This document shows, piece after piece, positions 52,997 to 62,528 of a stretch of 64,000 nucleotides of DNA. The translations under genes and the position numbers were made by a program. Where the stretch lies: contig NZ_JAJJWI010000007.1 in NCBI RefSeq assembly GCF_020907275.1, forward strand, positions 49,721 to 113,720, in the 5' to 3' direction. Origin of the DNA: Pontibacter silvestris. GTDB lineage: Bacteria; Bacteroidota; Bacteroidia; Cytophagales; Hymenobacteraceae. Positions within the stretch are counted from its first letter, which is position 1, and each line of letters begins with the position of its first letter. The notes below the pieces were generated by a model, which was not told where the DNA came from, ran no database searches, and worked only from the letters and a program-made list of their open reading frames with translations.

Positions 52997-53770
52997 ATGA
53001 TATTAAAAAAGTTTAAGCAAGCACTCCTTATTTGCTTTTTGCTGCAAATAGGGGGTGTTTTTTTTAGGAATGTCTCATTTGCACAGTCCTCTGTTACAAC
53101 CAGCGAAATAGGTGTGGGTATAGGGGGCGCTAATTATAAAGGAGAACTTGCGCCTAATTATCGCCTGGCAAATAACCAGCCGGCCTTAACTGTTTTCTAT
53201 CGGCGGGATATATCTAACCCTATCACCTTAAGGGGAGGGCTAATGTTTAGCCATCGTATTTTCTCTGACAACACGGCTAGCGATGATGCTTATGACCTGC
53301 CGCTCCCGAATTACCGCCAGGCTAACCTGAGGCTAAGTTTAATGGAGCTTTCTGCTGTAATGGAATATAATTTTCTGGATTATTATGATTTCAGGCAGCC
53401 CAGGCGTGTGTCTCCTTATTTTTTTATAGGTGTGGCAGGTTTACTGTATAATGTTAAATTATCTACAGAATCGCAGGATCCTAATCTGGAACCTTTAAAT
53501 AAAAACTACAGAACTTCGTTAACGGTGGCTGTGCCTATAGGGGTAGGTGTTAAGTATGCTTTGAGCAGACACTGGAACCTTGGGTTAGAGTTTGGAGCCC
53601 GCAAATTATTTAACGACCGCCTGGATGCTCTTACAGAAGATGATGGGAAGCATGTCGCTAACCCATACAATAACGACTGGTATTTCTACAACGGAGTCAG
53701 TATATCCTACACTTTTTATCGAATTAATTGTCCGCCAATCTATAAGAACAAGCCCGGAATCTTAGATTAA
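52997..53770 (+). CDS. DUF6089 outer-membrane beta-barrel protein (2)
   Basis: 257 residues; signal peptide ending SFAQ. It shares with the previous protein the segments VGIGGANYKGELAP, ITLRGGLMFSHRI, LMELSAVMEYNF, SPYFFIGVAGLLYN and HWNLGLEFGARKLF, but lacks the long loop. It ends ...PPIYKNKPGILD, after the last strand. The pair likely arose by duplication. Function unknown. Confidence 0.82.
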   Translation: MILKKFKQALLICFLLQIGGVFFRNVSFAQSSVTTSEIGVGIGGANYKGELAPNYRLANNQPALTVFYRRDISNPITLRGGLMFSHRIFSDNTASDDAYDLPLPNYRQANLRLSLMELSAVMEYNFLDYYDFRQPRRVSPYFFIGVAGLLYNVKLSTESQDPNLEPLNKNYRTSLTVAVPIGVGVKYALSRHWNLGLEFGARKLFNDRLDALTEDDGKHVANPYNNDWYFYNGVSISYTFYRINCPPIYKNKPGILD

Positions 53771-53829
53771 ACTTTAATGTTTCATAAATTTGTCTTGCTT
53801 TTTGTAACTTGCAAGGAAATTTTGGTTTA

Positions 53830-54573
53830 ATGGATCTTAGGGAGAAAGTAGATTTAGACAATTTACCCAGACATATTGCCGTTATTATGGACGGGAATGG
53901 ACGTTGGGCAAAAAAGCGAGGTGGGCTGCGGATATTTGGTCATCAAAGTGCTATTACGGCAGTACGTGAAACAGTAGAGGCCGCAGCTGAGTTGGGAGTA
54001 GGGTATTTAACACTTTATGCTTTCTCTACTGAAAACTGGTCGAGGCCTGCAGTTGAAGTGTCAGCACTGATGCAGTTGTTAGTTTCAAGTATTCGGAAAG
54101 AAACGGCCACACTAAATAAAAACAATATCAGGCTACAAACTATAGGTAATACAGACAGCTTACCGAAGTCGTGCCAGAAAGAGCTTTCTGAAGCCATAGA
54201 GCTGACAAAGAACAATACGCGCATGACATTAGTGTTGGCGTTGAGCTATAGCGGACGTTGGGATTTAACGCAGGCTATGCAACATATAGCCAAAGATGTA
54301 GAGCAGGGTACACTGCCTGCAGAACAGGTAAATGAAACTGTATTAGAAAAATATTTGTCCACATCAGGAATGCCTGACCCTGAGTTGCTTATCCGGACAA
54401 GCGGAGAGCAGCGCATAAGTAATTTCCTGCTTTGGCAGTTAGCATATACGGAATTATACATTACAGAGTTGCTTTGGCCTGATTTTAGGAAAGAACACTT
54501 ATATGAAGCTATATTAGCTTATCAAAGGCGAGAGCGCCGGTTTGGTAAGACTAGTGAACAATTAACTAAGTAA
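53830..54573 (+). CDS. uppS: Isoprenyl transferase (undecaprenyl diphosphate synthase)
   Basis: 247 residues from the ATG at 53830; an upstream frame to 53809 is less likely. Cis-prenyltransferase that builds the C55 lipid carrier for peptidoglycan and O-antigen. Signature AVIMDGNGRWAKKRG with catalytic Asp21, YAFSTENWSRP, LSYSGRWDL, and the C-terminal RTSGEQRISNFLLWQLAY. It ends 9 bp before bamA, so the two are probably co-transcribed. Confidence 0.96.
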   Translation: MDLREKVDLDNLPRHIAVIMDGNGRWAKKRGGLRIFGHQSAITAVRETVEAAAELGVGYLTLYAFSTENWSRPAVEVSALMQLLVSSIRKETATLNKNNIRLQTIGNTDSLPKSCQKELSEAIELTKNNTRMTLVLALSYSGRWDLTQAMQHIAKDVEQGTLPAEQVNETVLEKYLSTSGMPDPELLIRTSGEQRISNFLLWQLAYTELYITELLWPDFRKEHLYEAILAYQRRERRFGKTSEQLTK

Positions 54574-54582
54574 AAGATATTA

Positions 54583-57078
54583 ATGACAAGATGCATTTGG
54601 GTGCTTGTGTTGCTATTATTTGCAGGCACAGCTTCGTCTCAAGTATTAAACAACCCTGGGCAGACAAACCCTATTGATTATTCTCAGCCACGGCAGTACC
54701 GTATTGCTGGTATAGAGGTGACTGGATCAAACTTTTTAGATCCAAATGCGCTTATTTCACTTTCAGGACTGACTGTTGGTGATGAGATAACTGTACCAGG
54801 AGAAGTAATCAGTCGTGCCATTCAAAAGCTTTGGGACCAAGGCATATTAGGTGATGTAGAAATATATGCCACGCGTGTTGAGGGGAATGATATTTATTTG
54901 ACTTTTGATCTGAAAGAGCGTCCTCGTTTATCTCGTTTCGTGTTTAACGGTATTAGCAAAACGCAGCAGGATGCTTTAAGAGATAAGGTGAGCTTACAGA
55001 GAGGTAGAACAGTAACTGATGCTGTTTTAAGTAGTACCCGTAATATCATCAAAGAGTATTACATTGATAAAAGCTATCTCAACGTTAAAACCACCATTAC
55101 ACAAAGGCCTGATTCCATACTGCCAAATAGTGTAGTATTAAACATCAATATTGATAAAGGAGACAAAGTAAAAATTTCTGATATTGAGTTTGCGGGTAAC
55201 GAGGCTTTCTCCGATAAGAAACTGCGTAAGCAACTTAAAAAGACAAAAGAAAAGCGTTTTTATAAAATCTTTACCTCCTCTAAGTTCAATCGTACCGAGT
55301 ACGAGAATGACAAACAGCTATTGCTTGATTTTTATAATTCTGAAGGTTATCGCGATGCTACCATCGTTTCTGACTCTGTTTATAAGGTAAGTGAAGACAG
55401 ACTGGCTATCAGAATAGTAATAGATGAAGGTATACGCTATTATTACCGCAACATTACCTGGAATGGTAATTATTTATATGATGATGACTATTTAACGCGG
55501 GTGTTAGGTATTGCAAAAGGCGATGTCTATAATAAGCAGGAACTTGATAAACGCCTTAATTATAACCCTACTGGAATAGATGTTTCTGCACTATATCAGA
55601 ATGACGGTTATTTGTTCTTTAATATTGATCCGGTAGAGGTAAGGGTGCAGGGAGACTCTATTGACCTGGAGATGCGGGTGTCAGAGGGGCCGCAGGCAAC
55701 TATAGATAAAGTTGTAGTTACAGGTAACGATAAAACAAGTGATTATGTGATCTTGCGGGAGCTTCGTACGCTGCCAGGCCAGAAGTATAGTCGAGATGAC
55801 CTGATCCGCTCCAGAAACGAATTAGCAGGTTTAGGCTATTTCGACCCTGAGCAAATTGGTTTAAATCCTATTCCTAACCCTGCCGAAGGTACAGTAGATA
55901 TTAATTATAGTGTTGTAGAGCGGCCTAATGACCAGATTAGTTTATCAGGTGGTTGGGGTGGTCCTATTGGGGCAGTAGGTACTGTAGGCCTTACGCTGAA
56001 CAACTTTTCTACCCGCAAGTTGTTTAACTTATCTGAATGGAGACCAATACCAAGTGGTGATGGCCAGCGCCTGTCTCTGAACGTACAAGCCAACGGTAAG
56101 TATTACCAGTCTTACTCTTTCTCATTTACAGAACCGTGGTTAGGTGGGCGTAAGCCAAACTCTCTTTCTGTAAGCTTATTTAAAACCGTTTACAGAACAG
56201 CCCAAACTACTGCCAGCGCTGAGGAACAAAGACTAAATGTAAATGGTTTGGCTGTTGGCCTGGGAAGAAGGTTGAACTGGCCAGACAACTACTTCATGCT
56301 GAACCACTCCTTGTCTTACAATCAGTATAATCTTACAAACTATCCGTTGTTCCAGGATTTTACAAACGGTAAATCTAACAGTATATCTTTTGTAAATACG
56401 CTGTCACGTGTTAGTATTGATAATCCTACTTTCCCAAGAAGAGGATCAAACATTTCACTTAGTGTAAATTTAACGCCCCCTTATTCGCTGTTTACAGATA
56501 AAGAGAATAACTATGAGTTCATTGAGTTTAATAAATGGATGTTTGATGCATCTTATTTCATAAACTTGGCAGGGAATTTGGTATTAAACACAAGAGCGCA
56601 CTTTGGTTTTGTAGGAACCTATGGTGGAGGAAATGAAATAGGCCCTTTTGAGCGGTTTAAGCTTGGAGGCTCTGGTCTTGGAGGAGGCAATATATTTGTA
56701 GGAACGGAATACATAGGATTAAGAGGATATGAAGATGAATCGGTTGTAAATGTTTCTTCTTCTGCCGACGCTTCATTAACCTCAGCTGGTGGTGTTGCTT
56801 ACAATAAATTTGTAATGGAGGCCCGATACCTGATATCTCCGAACCCAGCAGCCACAATTTACGGCTTGGCTTTTGTGGAGGCTGGTAATAACTTTGGCTC
56901 GCTTCAAAACTATACACCATTCAAACTATATCGTTCGGCGGGTGTTGGTGCCAGAATATTTATGGCCGCCTTTGGTTTACTAGGCTTTGACTACGGTTGG
57001 GGCTTCGATACAATACCAGGAGCTCAGAACCAAAAGAGTGGTATGTTCCACTTCATTATTGGTCAGCAGATTCGTTAA
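54583..57078 (+). CDS. bamA: Outer-membrane protein assembly factor BamA
   Basis: 831 residues. Signal peptide (to about 20), five POTRA domains (about 35-430; for example GIEVTGSNFLDPNALISLSG and ISDIEFAGNEAFSDKKLRKQ), then a 16-strand Omp85 barrel (about 450-831) with the family LxGWGGPIG start and GLRGYEDESV in place of the VRGF loop. The C-terminal residues are GQQIR. BamA inserts outer-membrane proteins. It is followed by two OmpH/Skp genes, as usual. Confidence 0.95.
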   Translation: MTRCIWVLVLLLFAGTASSQVLNNPGQTNPIDYSQPRQYRIAGIEVTGSNFLDPNALISLSGLTVGDEITVPGEVISRAIQKLWDQGILGDVEIYATRVEGNDIYLTFDLKERPRLSRFVFNGISKTQQDALRDKVSLQRGRTVTDAVLSSTRNIIKEYYIDKSYLNVKTTITQRPDSILPNSVVLNINIDKGDKVKISDIEFAGNEAFSDKKLRKQLKKTKEKRFYKIFTSSKFNRTEYENDKQLLLDFYNSEGYRDATIVSDSVYKVSEDRLAIRIVIDEGIRYYYRNITWNGNYLYDDDYLTRVLGIAKGDVYNKQELDKRLNYNPTGIDVSALYQNDGYLFFNIDPVEVRVQGDSIDLEMRVSEGPQATIDKVVVTGNDKTSDYVILRELRTLPGQKYSRDDLIRSRNELAGLGYFDPEQIGLNPIPNPAEGTVDINYSVVERPNDQISLSGGWGGPIGAVGTVGLTLNNFSTRKLFNLSEWRPIPSGDGQRLSLNVQANGKYYQSYSFSFTEPWLGGRKPNSLSVSLFKTVYRTAQTTASAEEQRLNVNGLAVGLGRRLNWPDNYFMLNHSLSYNQYNLTNYPLFQDFTNGKSNSISFVNTLSRVSIDNPTFPRRGSNISLSVNLTPPYSLFTDKENNYEFIEFNKWMFDASYFINLAGNLVLNTRAHFGFVGTYGGGNEIGPFERFKLGGSGLGGGNIFVGTEYIGLRGYEDESVVNVSSSADASLTSAGGVAYNKFVMEARYLISPNPAATIYGLAFVEAGNNFGSLQNYTPFKLYRSAGVGARIFMAAFGLLGFDYGWGFDTIPGAQNQKSGMFHFIIGQQIR

Positions 57079-57099
57079 TGTGCTGAGAATTGAATTAGT

Positions 57100-57780
57100 A
57101 TGAAAAAGTTTTTGTTTGTCTTTTTGATAGGTTCTTTGCTGGCAACTGTTTCACATGCACAGAAACTTGGCTATATTGACTCAAACTTTATTTTGAGCAA
57201 GATGCCAGCTTTCAATAAAGTGCAGCAGGAGATGGATAAATATGCAGATGCCTGGGAGAAAGATATAAAGGGAATGCAGCAAGACCTGGATAAGGTGAAG
57301 GCCGATTATAAAGCTGAAGAGGTACTGCTGACGGAGGAGATGAAACAAAAGCGGCAGGCTGAAATAGCTAAAAAAGAAAATGAGCTGCGGGATTACCAGC
57401 ATAAAGTCTTTGGCTATGAAGGCATGATGTTTAAGCGCAGGCAAGACCTGATGCGGCCTATACAGGATGAGGTTTTCTCAGCTGTAGAGAAAGTATCAAA
57501 GGCAAAGCGCATCGACTTTATGATTGACAAGTCAGGAGAGTTGGTATTAATTTATACTAACCCGGTACATGATTATACAGAGTATGTGCTAGAAGAGTTA
57601 GGTTTAGCCTCTGATAGACAAAATACTCCAGGCAATAGCCCTGCAAGTGGTATAATAGATAGCACGGACAATCTTCCTGAAACAGGAGAAAATAGTATAG
57701 AAGAAGTAGGGACCGAGGAACAGCAAGGGCAAAAGACCCAGTCTAAAGCGGCTCCCAAAAAGAAGTCAACTAACAACTAA
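57100..57780 (+). CDS. OmpH/Skp family periplasmic chaperone (1)
   Basis: 226 residues; signal peptide ending SHAQ, start of mature protein KLGYIDSNFILSKMP. The central part is a long charged coiled coil (about 35-120), as in Skp, which binds unfolded outer-membrane proteins. The C-terminal tail (about 165-226) is Gln/Ser/Lys-rich and disordered. It is 22 bp after bamA. Confidence 0.9.
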   Translation: MKKFLFVFLIGSLLATVSHAQKLGYIDSNFILSKMPAFNKVQQEMDKYADAWEKDIKGMQQDLDKVKADYKAEEVLLTEEMKQKRQAEIAKKENELRDYQHKVFGYEGMMFKRRQDLMRPIQDEVFSAVEKVSKAKRIDFMIDKSGELVLIYTNPVHDYTEYVLEELGLASDRQNTPGNSPASGIIDSTDNLPETGENSIEEVGTEEQQGQKTQSKAAPKKKSTNN

Positions 57781-57810
57781 ACACTGAATATTTTATTAAT
57801 TAACCAACAA

Positions 57811-58413
57811 ATGATGAACAAGATTAAAGCCTTAGTAGTAGCGTTTTTATTGATCAGCTTTGCTTCATTTGCTCAGAGTAGCGACCAGCCTTTAAAATTT
57901 GGTTATACGAACGTAGAATATATTCTACTACAATTACCTGAAAGCAAGCAGATCGAATCTGAACTTAAAACGCATAGCACACAGCTTGAGAACCAGCTTA
58001 AAACTAAATATGCTGAGTACGAAGGCAAAATGCAGGCGTATGAGAAAGGTGCAGCCACTATGGACAAAACCATCCGTGAGGATAAAGAGAAAGAGTTGAT
58101 GAACCTTAATAATTCAATACAAGAGTTTCAGCGCAATGCACAAGCTTCTTTGCAGAGTAAAGAAAAGTCTCTTGTAGATCCGGTTATTGAGAAAATCGAT
58201 AAAGCAATTAAAGAAGTAGCGAAAGAAAATGGCTATACTTACGTAATCAGCAATCAAGCACTGCTTGCTGGTCCTGAAGATGGCGACATTTCTCCGCTAG
58301 TGTTAAAAAAACTTGGTGTAGACCCAGCTAAAGCTCAGCAAACTCCAGAGCCTGCAGCTGCAAAGCCAGCAACACAAACTCCTGCTAAAGCTTCAAATAA
58401 GAAGAAAAACTAA
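57811..58413 (+). CDS. OmpH/Skp family periplasmic chaperone (2)
   Basis: 200 residues; signal to about 22 (SFAQ), mature start LKFGYTNVEYILLQLPESKQ. It has the same coiled coil (about 40-125) and fold as the previous gene, with a Pro/Ala/Lys tail (PAKAQQTPEPAAAKP). The two paralogues may form mixed trimers. A strong terminator follows, ending the bamA cluster. Confidence 0.92.
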   Translation: MMNKIKALVVAFLLISFASFAQSSDQPLKFGYTNVEYILLQLPESKQIESELKTHSTQLENQLKTKYAEYEGKMQAYEKGAATMDKTIREDKEKELMNLNNSIQEFQRNAQASLQSKEKSLVDPVIEKIDKAIKEVAKENGYTYVISNQALLAGPEDGDISPLVLKKLGVDPAKAQQTPEPAAAKPATQTPAKASNKKKN

Positions 58414-58435
58414 TTAAACAGGAGCTTAATAGTTT

Positions 58436-58474
58436 AAAGGAAGCCGAAGTGTTAACTTCGGCTTCCTTTTTTTG
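58436..58474 (+). terminator. 15-bp intrinsic terminator of the bamA-ompH cluster
   Basis: 58436-58450 pairs perfectly with 58455-58469 (core AAGCCGAAGT) around a GTTA tetraloop, followed by a T-run to 58473. Confidence 0.96.
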
Positions 58475-58510
58475 TTACATACCATACACTTATAGAAATA
58501 CCTTACAACA

Positions 58511-59542
58511 GTGATTGACTTTACTGAGCAAGATAATACAGAGGACTCTGATGAGCTATATGAACACTATAGAATAGTAGTTGATAAGGGGCAGGCACTG
58601 CTACGTATTGATAAGTTTCTGATGGACCGCTTACCTAACGTGACCAGGAATAAGCTTCAGGATGCCATCAGAACTGAGTCTGTACAGGTTAACCAGAAGC
58701 CTGTAAAAGTAAGCTATAAAGTAAGGCCCCAAGATGTAATAACAGTTACGCTACCAGATCCTCCGCGTGATACAGATGTTGTGCCTGAGAATATTCCACT
58801 CGATATACATTACGAAGATGAGGACCTGCTATTAGTTAATAAGCCTGCTGGCATGGTCGTGCATCCGGCATATGCTAACTGGTCAGGAACACTTGTAAAT
58901 GCTTTAACTTACCATTTGCAGAACCTGCCTACTGCTAGAAACGGAGAGGGGCGGCCTGGCCTGGTTCATCGTATTGATAAAGACACTTCGGGCTTACTCG
59001 TAATAGCAAAGACGGAGTTTAGCATGGCTTTTCTTGCTAAACAGTTTTATAACCACACGATAGAACGCACCTACTTTGCCTTAGTCTGGGGAATACCTAA
59101 GGACGATACAGGCACAGTTACAGGGCATATAGGGCGTAGTGCCAAAGATAGAAAGGTAATGGCTGTATATCCAGAAGGAGAGTATGGGAAGCATGCTGTA
59201 ACGCATTATAAGGTTTTAAGACGCTTTAAGTATGTTTCGTTAGTACAATGTAACCTGGAGACAGGGCGTACGCACCAGATTAGGGCACACATGAAGCATA
59301 TCGGACATACATTATTTTCTGATGCTATGTATGGTGGAGATAAGATTCTGCAGGGTAGTCCAAATGGAACGTACAAATCATTTGTGGAGAATGCGTTCAA
59401 AATTATGCCTCGTCAGGCACTGCATGCAAAGTCTTTAGGTTTTATACATCCTACTACAAAAGAGCTTCTGCAGTTTGAGTCTGATTTACCTGAAGATTTT
59501 ACTGCTGTGCTAGAGAAATGGTCACTTTATGAGGATCAATAG
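58511..59542 (+). CDS. rluD: RluA/RluD family ribosomal large-subunit pseudouridine synthase
   Basis: 343 residues from a GTG at 58511. S4 RNA-binding domain (about 30-90: RIDKFLMDRLPNVTRNKLQDA), then a pseudouridine synthase domain with catalytic Asp in LVHRIDKDTSGLLVIAKT (about 156). Further motifs are NKPAGMVVHPAY and LETGRTHQIRAHMKHIGH. RluD modifies helix 69 of 23S rRNA. The assignment to RluD rather than a paralogue rests on the N-terminal S4 domain. Confidence 0.9.
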   Translation: MIDFTEQDNTEDSDELYEHYRIVVDKGQALLRIDKFLMDRLPNVTRNKLQDAIRTESVQVNQKPVKVSYKVRPQDVITVTLPDPPRDTDVVPENIPLDIHYEDEDLLLVNKPAGMVVHPAYANWSGTLVNALTYHLQNLPTARNGEGRPGLVHRIDKDTSGLLVIAKTEFSMAFLAKQFYNHTIERTYFALVWGIPKDDTGTVTGHIGRSAKDRKVMAVYPEGEYGKHAVTHYKVLRRFKYVSLVQCNLETGRTHQIRAHMKHIGHTLFSDAMYGGDKILQGSPNGTYKSFVENAFKIMPRQALHAKSLGFIHPTTKELLQFESDLPEDFTAVLEKWSLYEDQ

Positions 59543-59876
59543 AAGTGATGGATTATCCTGCTCTTTTTCTTGTTAAAGTAAAGGCTATGTTGTTCTACCT
59601 AATGTCTTTCAAGAAAGCTACGTTTAGAGGGACTGCCGAAACATTGTCATACTATTTACAGTCTTGACAGCAAACAGATGCTGCTTTACTCTTTTGTAAA
59701 CAAGTTTCCTTCACGATGACATCTAAAGAATGCTCTCTTTCTTTTAGAAGAAAGAGAGCTCTAAAGCTTTCCAAAAGAAAATTATGGAAGGCCAAAATGA
59801 AGTCTGACTTACCATAAACAAAAAGAGAGCCTGTCCCATTGGGGCAGGCTCTCTTTTGTTTATGGTACTTTTATTA
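59543..59876. other. Convergent intergenic region with two hairpins
   Basis: 334 bp between rluD and the TPR gene. Besides the terminator at 59811-59867, a perfect 12-bp hairpin, GCTCTCTTTCTT at 59732-59743 with 59748-59759 and a TTAG loop, is present. A 40-codon frame at 59549 has no supporting features. Confidence 0.55.
59811..59867 (-). terminator. About 26-bp terminator of the TPR gene
   Basis: The two arms, with core AAGAGAGCCTG, pair over about 26 bp with one bulged A and one G-U, and a 3-nt ATT loop. It lies about 10 bp beyond the minus-strand stop at 59877. Confidence 0.9.
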
Positions 59877-61517
59877 CTACTTTTTTGCTGTAACGCCTAG
59901 TTGCTTCAGCGCAGCTTGAGCATTTTCATTGGTAGGGTCAAGAGCAAGGACTGCATTCCAATATTGGCCTGAGTTATTCTTATCTCCTTTAAGCATATAA
60001 TAGTAACCAAGATAAGAGTTAGCCTCAATTAGATCTTTCTTATACTTGTCTTTTTCATTGGCAGTCTGCTTAATAAACTCTTCGTAGTATGGCTTAGCTA
60101 AACCTTCTGTTGTCTCTGGGTCCTGGCTAGCATTTGCGCGAGCTCTCCACAGGTATGCGTAAGCATAGCTCGGATTTGCTTCAACTACTTTAGCATAGGT
60201 TGAGTCAGCTTGCTGGAAATATTCTTTTGCTTTTTCCGGTGTAGTAGCTGTAATTGAGTCTGCGCCAGCCTGCATATAGATATTACCCATATAGTAATAA
60301 TCTGCATTGGAAGGCTCTACATTCTTACGCTTTCTTTTATAAGCTTCAATGGCTTTATCGTACTTACCCTGGTTTGCATAAAGAGAAGCTAAGTCACTAT
60401 ATAAATCAGCGTTTGAGTCATCCATAGAGAGAGCTTTCTCCATGTTTTCTATAGCTTTCTCAGGTTGATTATTTTGGTTCAAAATTCTGCCATAGTAAGC
60501 ATAGTCGCTTGAGATAAGCTTTTGCTCACCTGCCTTTTGCAAATAGTCTTCCATGGCCTCCTTTGCCTTTTCTGGCTGCTTAAGCTCCACATAAGAATAA
60601 GCTTCCAGGCGGTTCATGGTAAGGTTATTAGGGTCTTTTTGCAATACTGCCTGAGCCTGTTGCAGGGTTTCATCATAGTTCTTTGTTAAGAACAGGAATG
60701 AAGCGTATTTAGCTTTGGTTTCAGGAGTGTCTTCAGCCATATCTACATACTTTTTGAAAGTAGATAAGGCTTTATCATACTGCCCCGCAAAGTAATACAG
60801 CTCACCTAAGTCACGATAAGCAGGAGCAAAGTTAGGGTTGATTTCTATTGCCTTTAATAAGGCTTCCTGAGCCTCGTTAAAATTTCGGGAGCTTGTATAA
60901 AGCTGGCCTCTTTTTAAGTAAGCTAATGCATATTTATCGTCTAACTGAATGGCTCTGTCATATGCACTCATAGCTTTACCACCGTTGTTCTGCTTCAGGT
61001 AGGCATCACCTAGAACCACGTTGGTTAATGGTGAATTGCTCTCGCGCTCTCTGGCTGTTTCTAAATAACCAATAGCCTTGTTTATATCTTGCTCTGTTGC
61101 GTTATTGGCGTTAATATAAGCCTCAGCAATCATAGTTAATACATAAGCATCTTTAGACTTGCTCTGCTTTAAAGCTTCTTCGAAGTTCTGCTCAGCTTTA
61201 GCTTTATTTCCTCTTTCAAGTTCCAGCTTGCCTAACCCTACGTAGTTTATGGCAGACTTTTTATTGTTTGCAATACCTTGATTAAAGTAATATGCTGCAG
61301 AGTCTGGCTTATCTGTTCTCAGGTAAATATCTCCTAAAGCAAAATAAGCGTTGTCAGCTGCTTTTTTATCATTCAGCTGGCTTTTATATATATTTTTAGC
61401 TTCCTGATAGTTTTCTAATTCTACTGCTCTTCTTCCAGCATCTCCTGATTGAGCCAGTGCTGCAGTTGCTGGAAACGCAGCAGCCATCAGAACGATGTAC
61501 TTCCAGTTATTTGTCAT
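59877..61517 (-). CDS. Tetratricopeptide repeat protein
   Basis: 546 residues; signal peptide ending AALAQ. About a dozen TPR units from residue 25 to the end, for example AAYYFNQGIANNKKSAINYVGLGK, AMSAYDRAIQLDDKYALAYLKRGQ and the repeat with ALAYLKRGQLYTS. It is periplasmic by signal. In Bacteroidota it is regularly found downstream of ExbD/TonB and PstS-like genes, as here. The role in this cluster is unknown; scaffolding is likely. Confidence 0.88.
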   Translation of the reverse strand: MTNNWKYIVLMAAAFPATAALAQSGDAGRRAVELENYQEAKNIYKSQLNDKKAADNAYFALGDIYLRTDKPDSAAYYFNQGIANNKKSAINYVGLGKLELERGNKAKAEQNFEEALKQSKSKDAYVLTMIAEAYINANNATEQDINKAIGYLETARERESNSPLTNVVLGDAYLKQNNGGKAMSAYDRAIQLDDKYALAYLKRGQLYTSSRNFNEAQEALLKAIEINPNFAPAYRDLGELYYFAGQYDKALSTFKKYVDMAEDTPETKAKYASFLFLTKNYDETLQQAQAVLQKDPNNLTMNRLEAYSYVELKQPEKAKEAMEDYLQKAGEQKLISSDYAYYGRILNQNNQPEKAIENMEKALSMDDSNADLYSDLASLYANQGKYDKAIEAYKRKRKNVEPSNADYYYMGNIYMQAGADSITATTPEKAKEYFQQADSTYAKVVEANPSYAYAYLWRARANASQDPETTEGLAKPYYEEFIKQTANEKDKYKKDLIEANSYLGYYYMLKGDKNNSGQYWNAVLALDPTNENAQAALKQLGVTAKK

Positions 61518-61568
61518 GTGATTAAAGTTTAGTTGTTTTTAAAGTTTGTGGTCTTATTGCTTCTTTTA

Positions 61569-62528
61569 CTAGTCATTTCTTAGCCCTATAACGCGTACGG
61601 GCATAGTAGCTGGTACTAAACCAGACTTCAGCATTATGCGCTGGCCTTGGTCTCCTGCTACAAATGATGCAAACCCTGTGCCAAGGCCAGAACGACCTTC
61701 AGTACTAATAATATACAAAAACCTTCTGAGTGGGTATACCTCCTGTGAAATGTAAGCCTGATACGGCTGGTAATAGCTTTCTGTTGTCACAGGGTTAGGA
61801 TCTGAACTTATTCCTACTACTTTTACTCTTTTTCTAAAGCCCACTACTGTAGAGTCATCGACATCACTTATCCAGTTAACACCAATAATCCCAATTGCGT
61901 TCTTATTTTCTGATACATAATCTATTAGTGCTGTATGAGAATCTGAAGCAAATGAGTTTTGAGGTAACTTCTGGCCTGTTGTCAGAGAATCTCTTATATA
62001 CCGGGCTGTGCTCGAGTTGCTGTTATCAAAAACAATAGTAATGTCACCATCTAAACCTGATTCTTGGTTTAACTGTTTCCAGTTTGTTAGCTGGCTGTTG
62101 AAGATTTGTTTTACCTGGTCAAGTGTTAAAAGAGAGTCCGGGTTACTATTATTCACTATTAGTGCAACAGCGTCTATGGCTATTTTAGTTGATCGGGGTA
62201 TAATCTTCCTTTTATCAAACACTTCTTTCTCTTCAGCAGTAAGTTCCCTCGATATTACTGCTACTCTAACGCTATCATTTAAAAGGTCTTCTATCACTGC
62301 TTTTTCTGGTTTATAAGCTTCATCCAGATCAGCGTATTTATAAATACTCTCAAAAGTATTTACCTGCGATTCTATTACAGGCTGGAAAGATTCATCTACA
62401 CTTACTTTAATGTTTCCTGATGTTGGTGTATCTCTGCTAGTTTCTGTACTACTGCCTCCACAGGAAAACAAGGCAACTAATGTAGCACAAAGGATTGAAT
62501 TTATTATCTTACTATTCATGTTCATCAT
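61569..62528 (-). CDS. PstS-like substrate-binding lipoprotein
   Basis: 319 residues (or 316 from the ATG at 62519). Lipobox ALFSC. Two-lobe periplasmic binding fold of the PstS type: LTLDQVKQIFNSQLTNWKQL, VFDNSNSSTARYIRDSL and IGIIGVNWISD are the phosphate-binding family motifs. There is no PstABC transporter here, so it is probably not part of an ABC uptake system. It overlaps the small membrane gene by up to 17 bp. It is linked by location to TonB genes. Confidence 0.85.
   Translation of the reverse strand: MMNMNSKIINSILCATLVALFSCGGSSTETSRDTPTSGNIKVSVDESFQPVIESQVNTFESIYKYADLDEAYKPEKAVIEDLLNDSVRVAVISRELTAEEKEVFDKRKIIPRSTKIAIDAVALIVNNSNPDSLLTLDQVKQIFNSQLTNWKQLNQESGLDGDITIVFDNSNSSTARYIRDSLTTGQKLPQNSFASDSHTALIDYVSENKNAIGIIGVNWISDVDDSTVVGFRKRVKVVGISSDPNPVTTESYYQPYQAYISQEVYPLRRFLYIISTEGRSGLGTGFASFVAGDQGQRIMLKSGLVPATMPVRVIGLRND

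Noticed and set aside
59549..59668. 40-codon plus-strand frame after rluD
   Set aside because: It has no features and lies in a convergent intergenic region.
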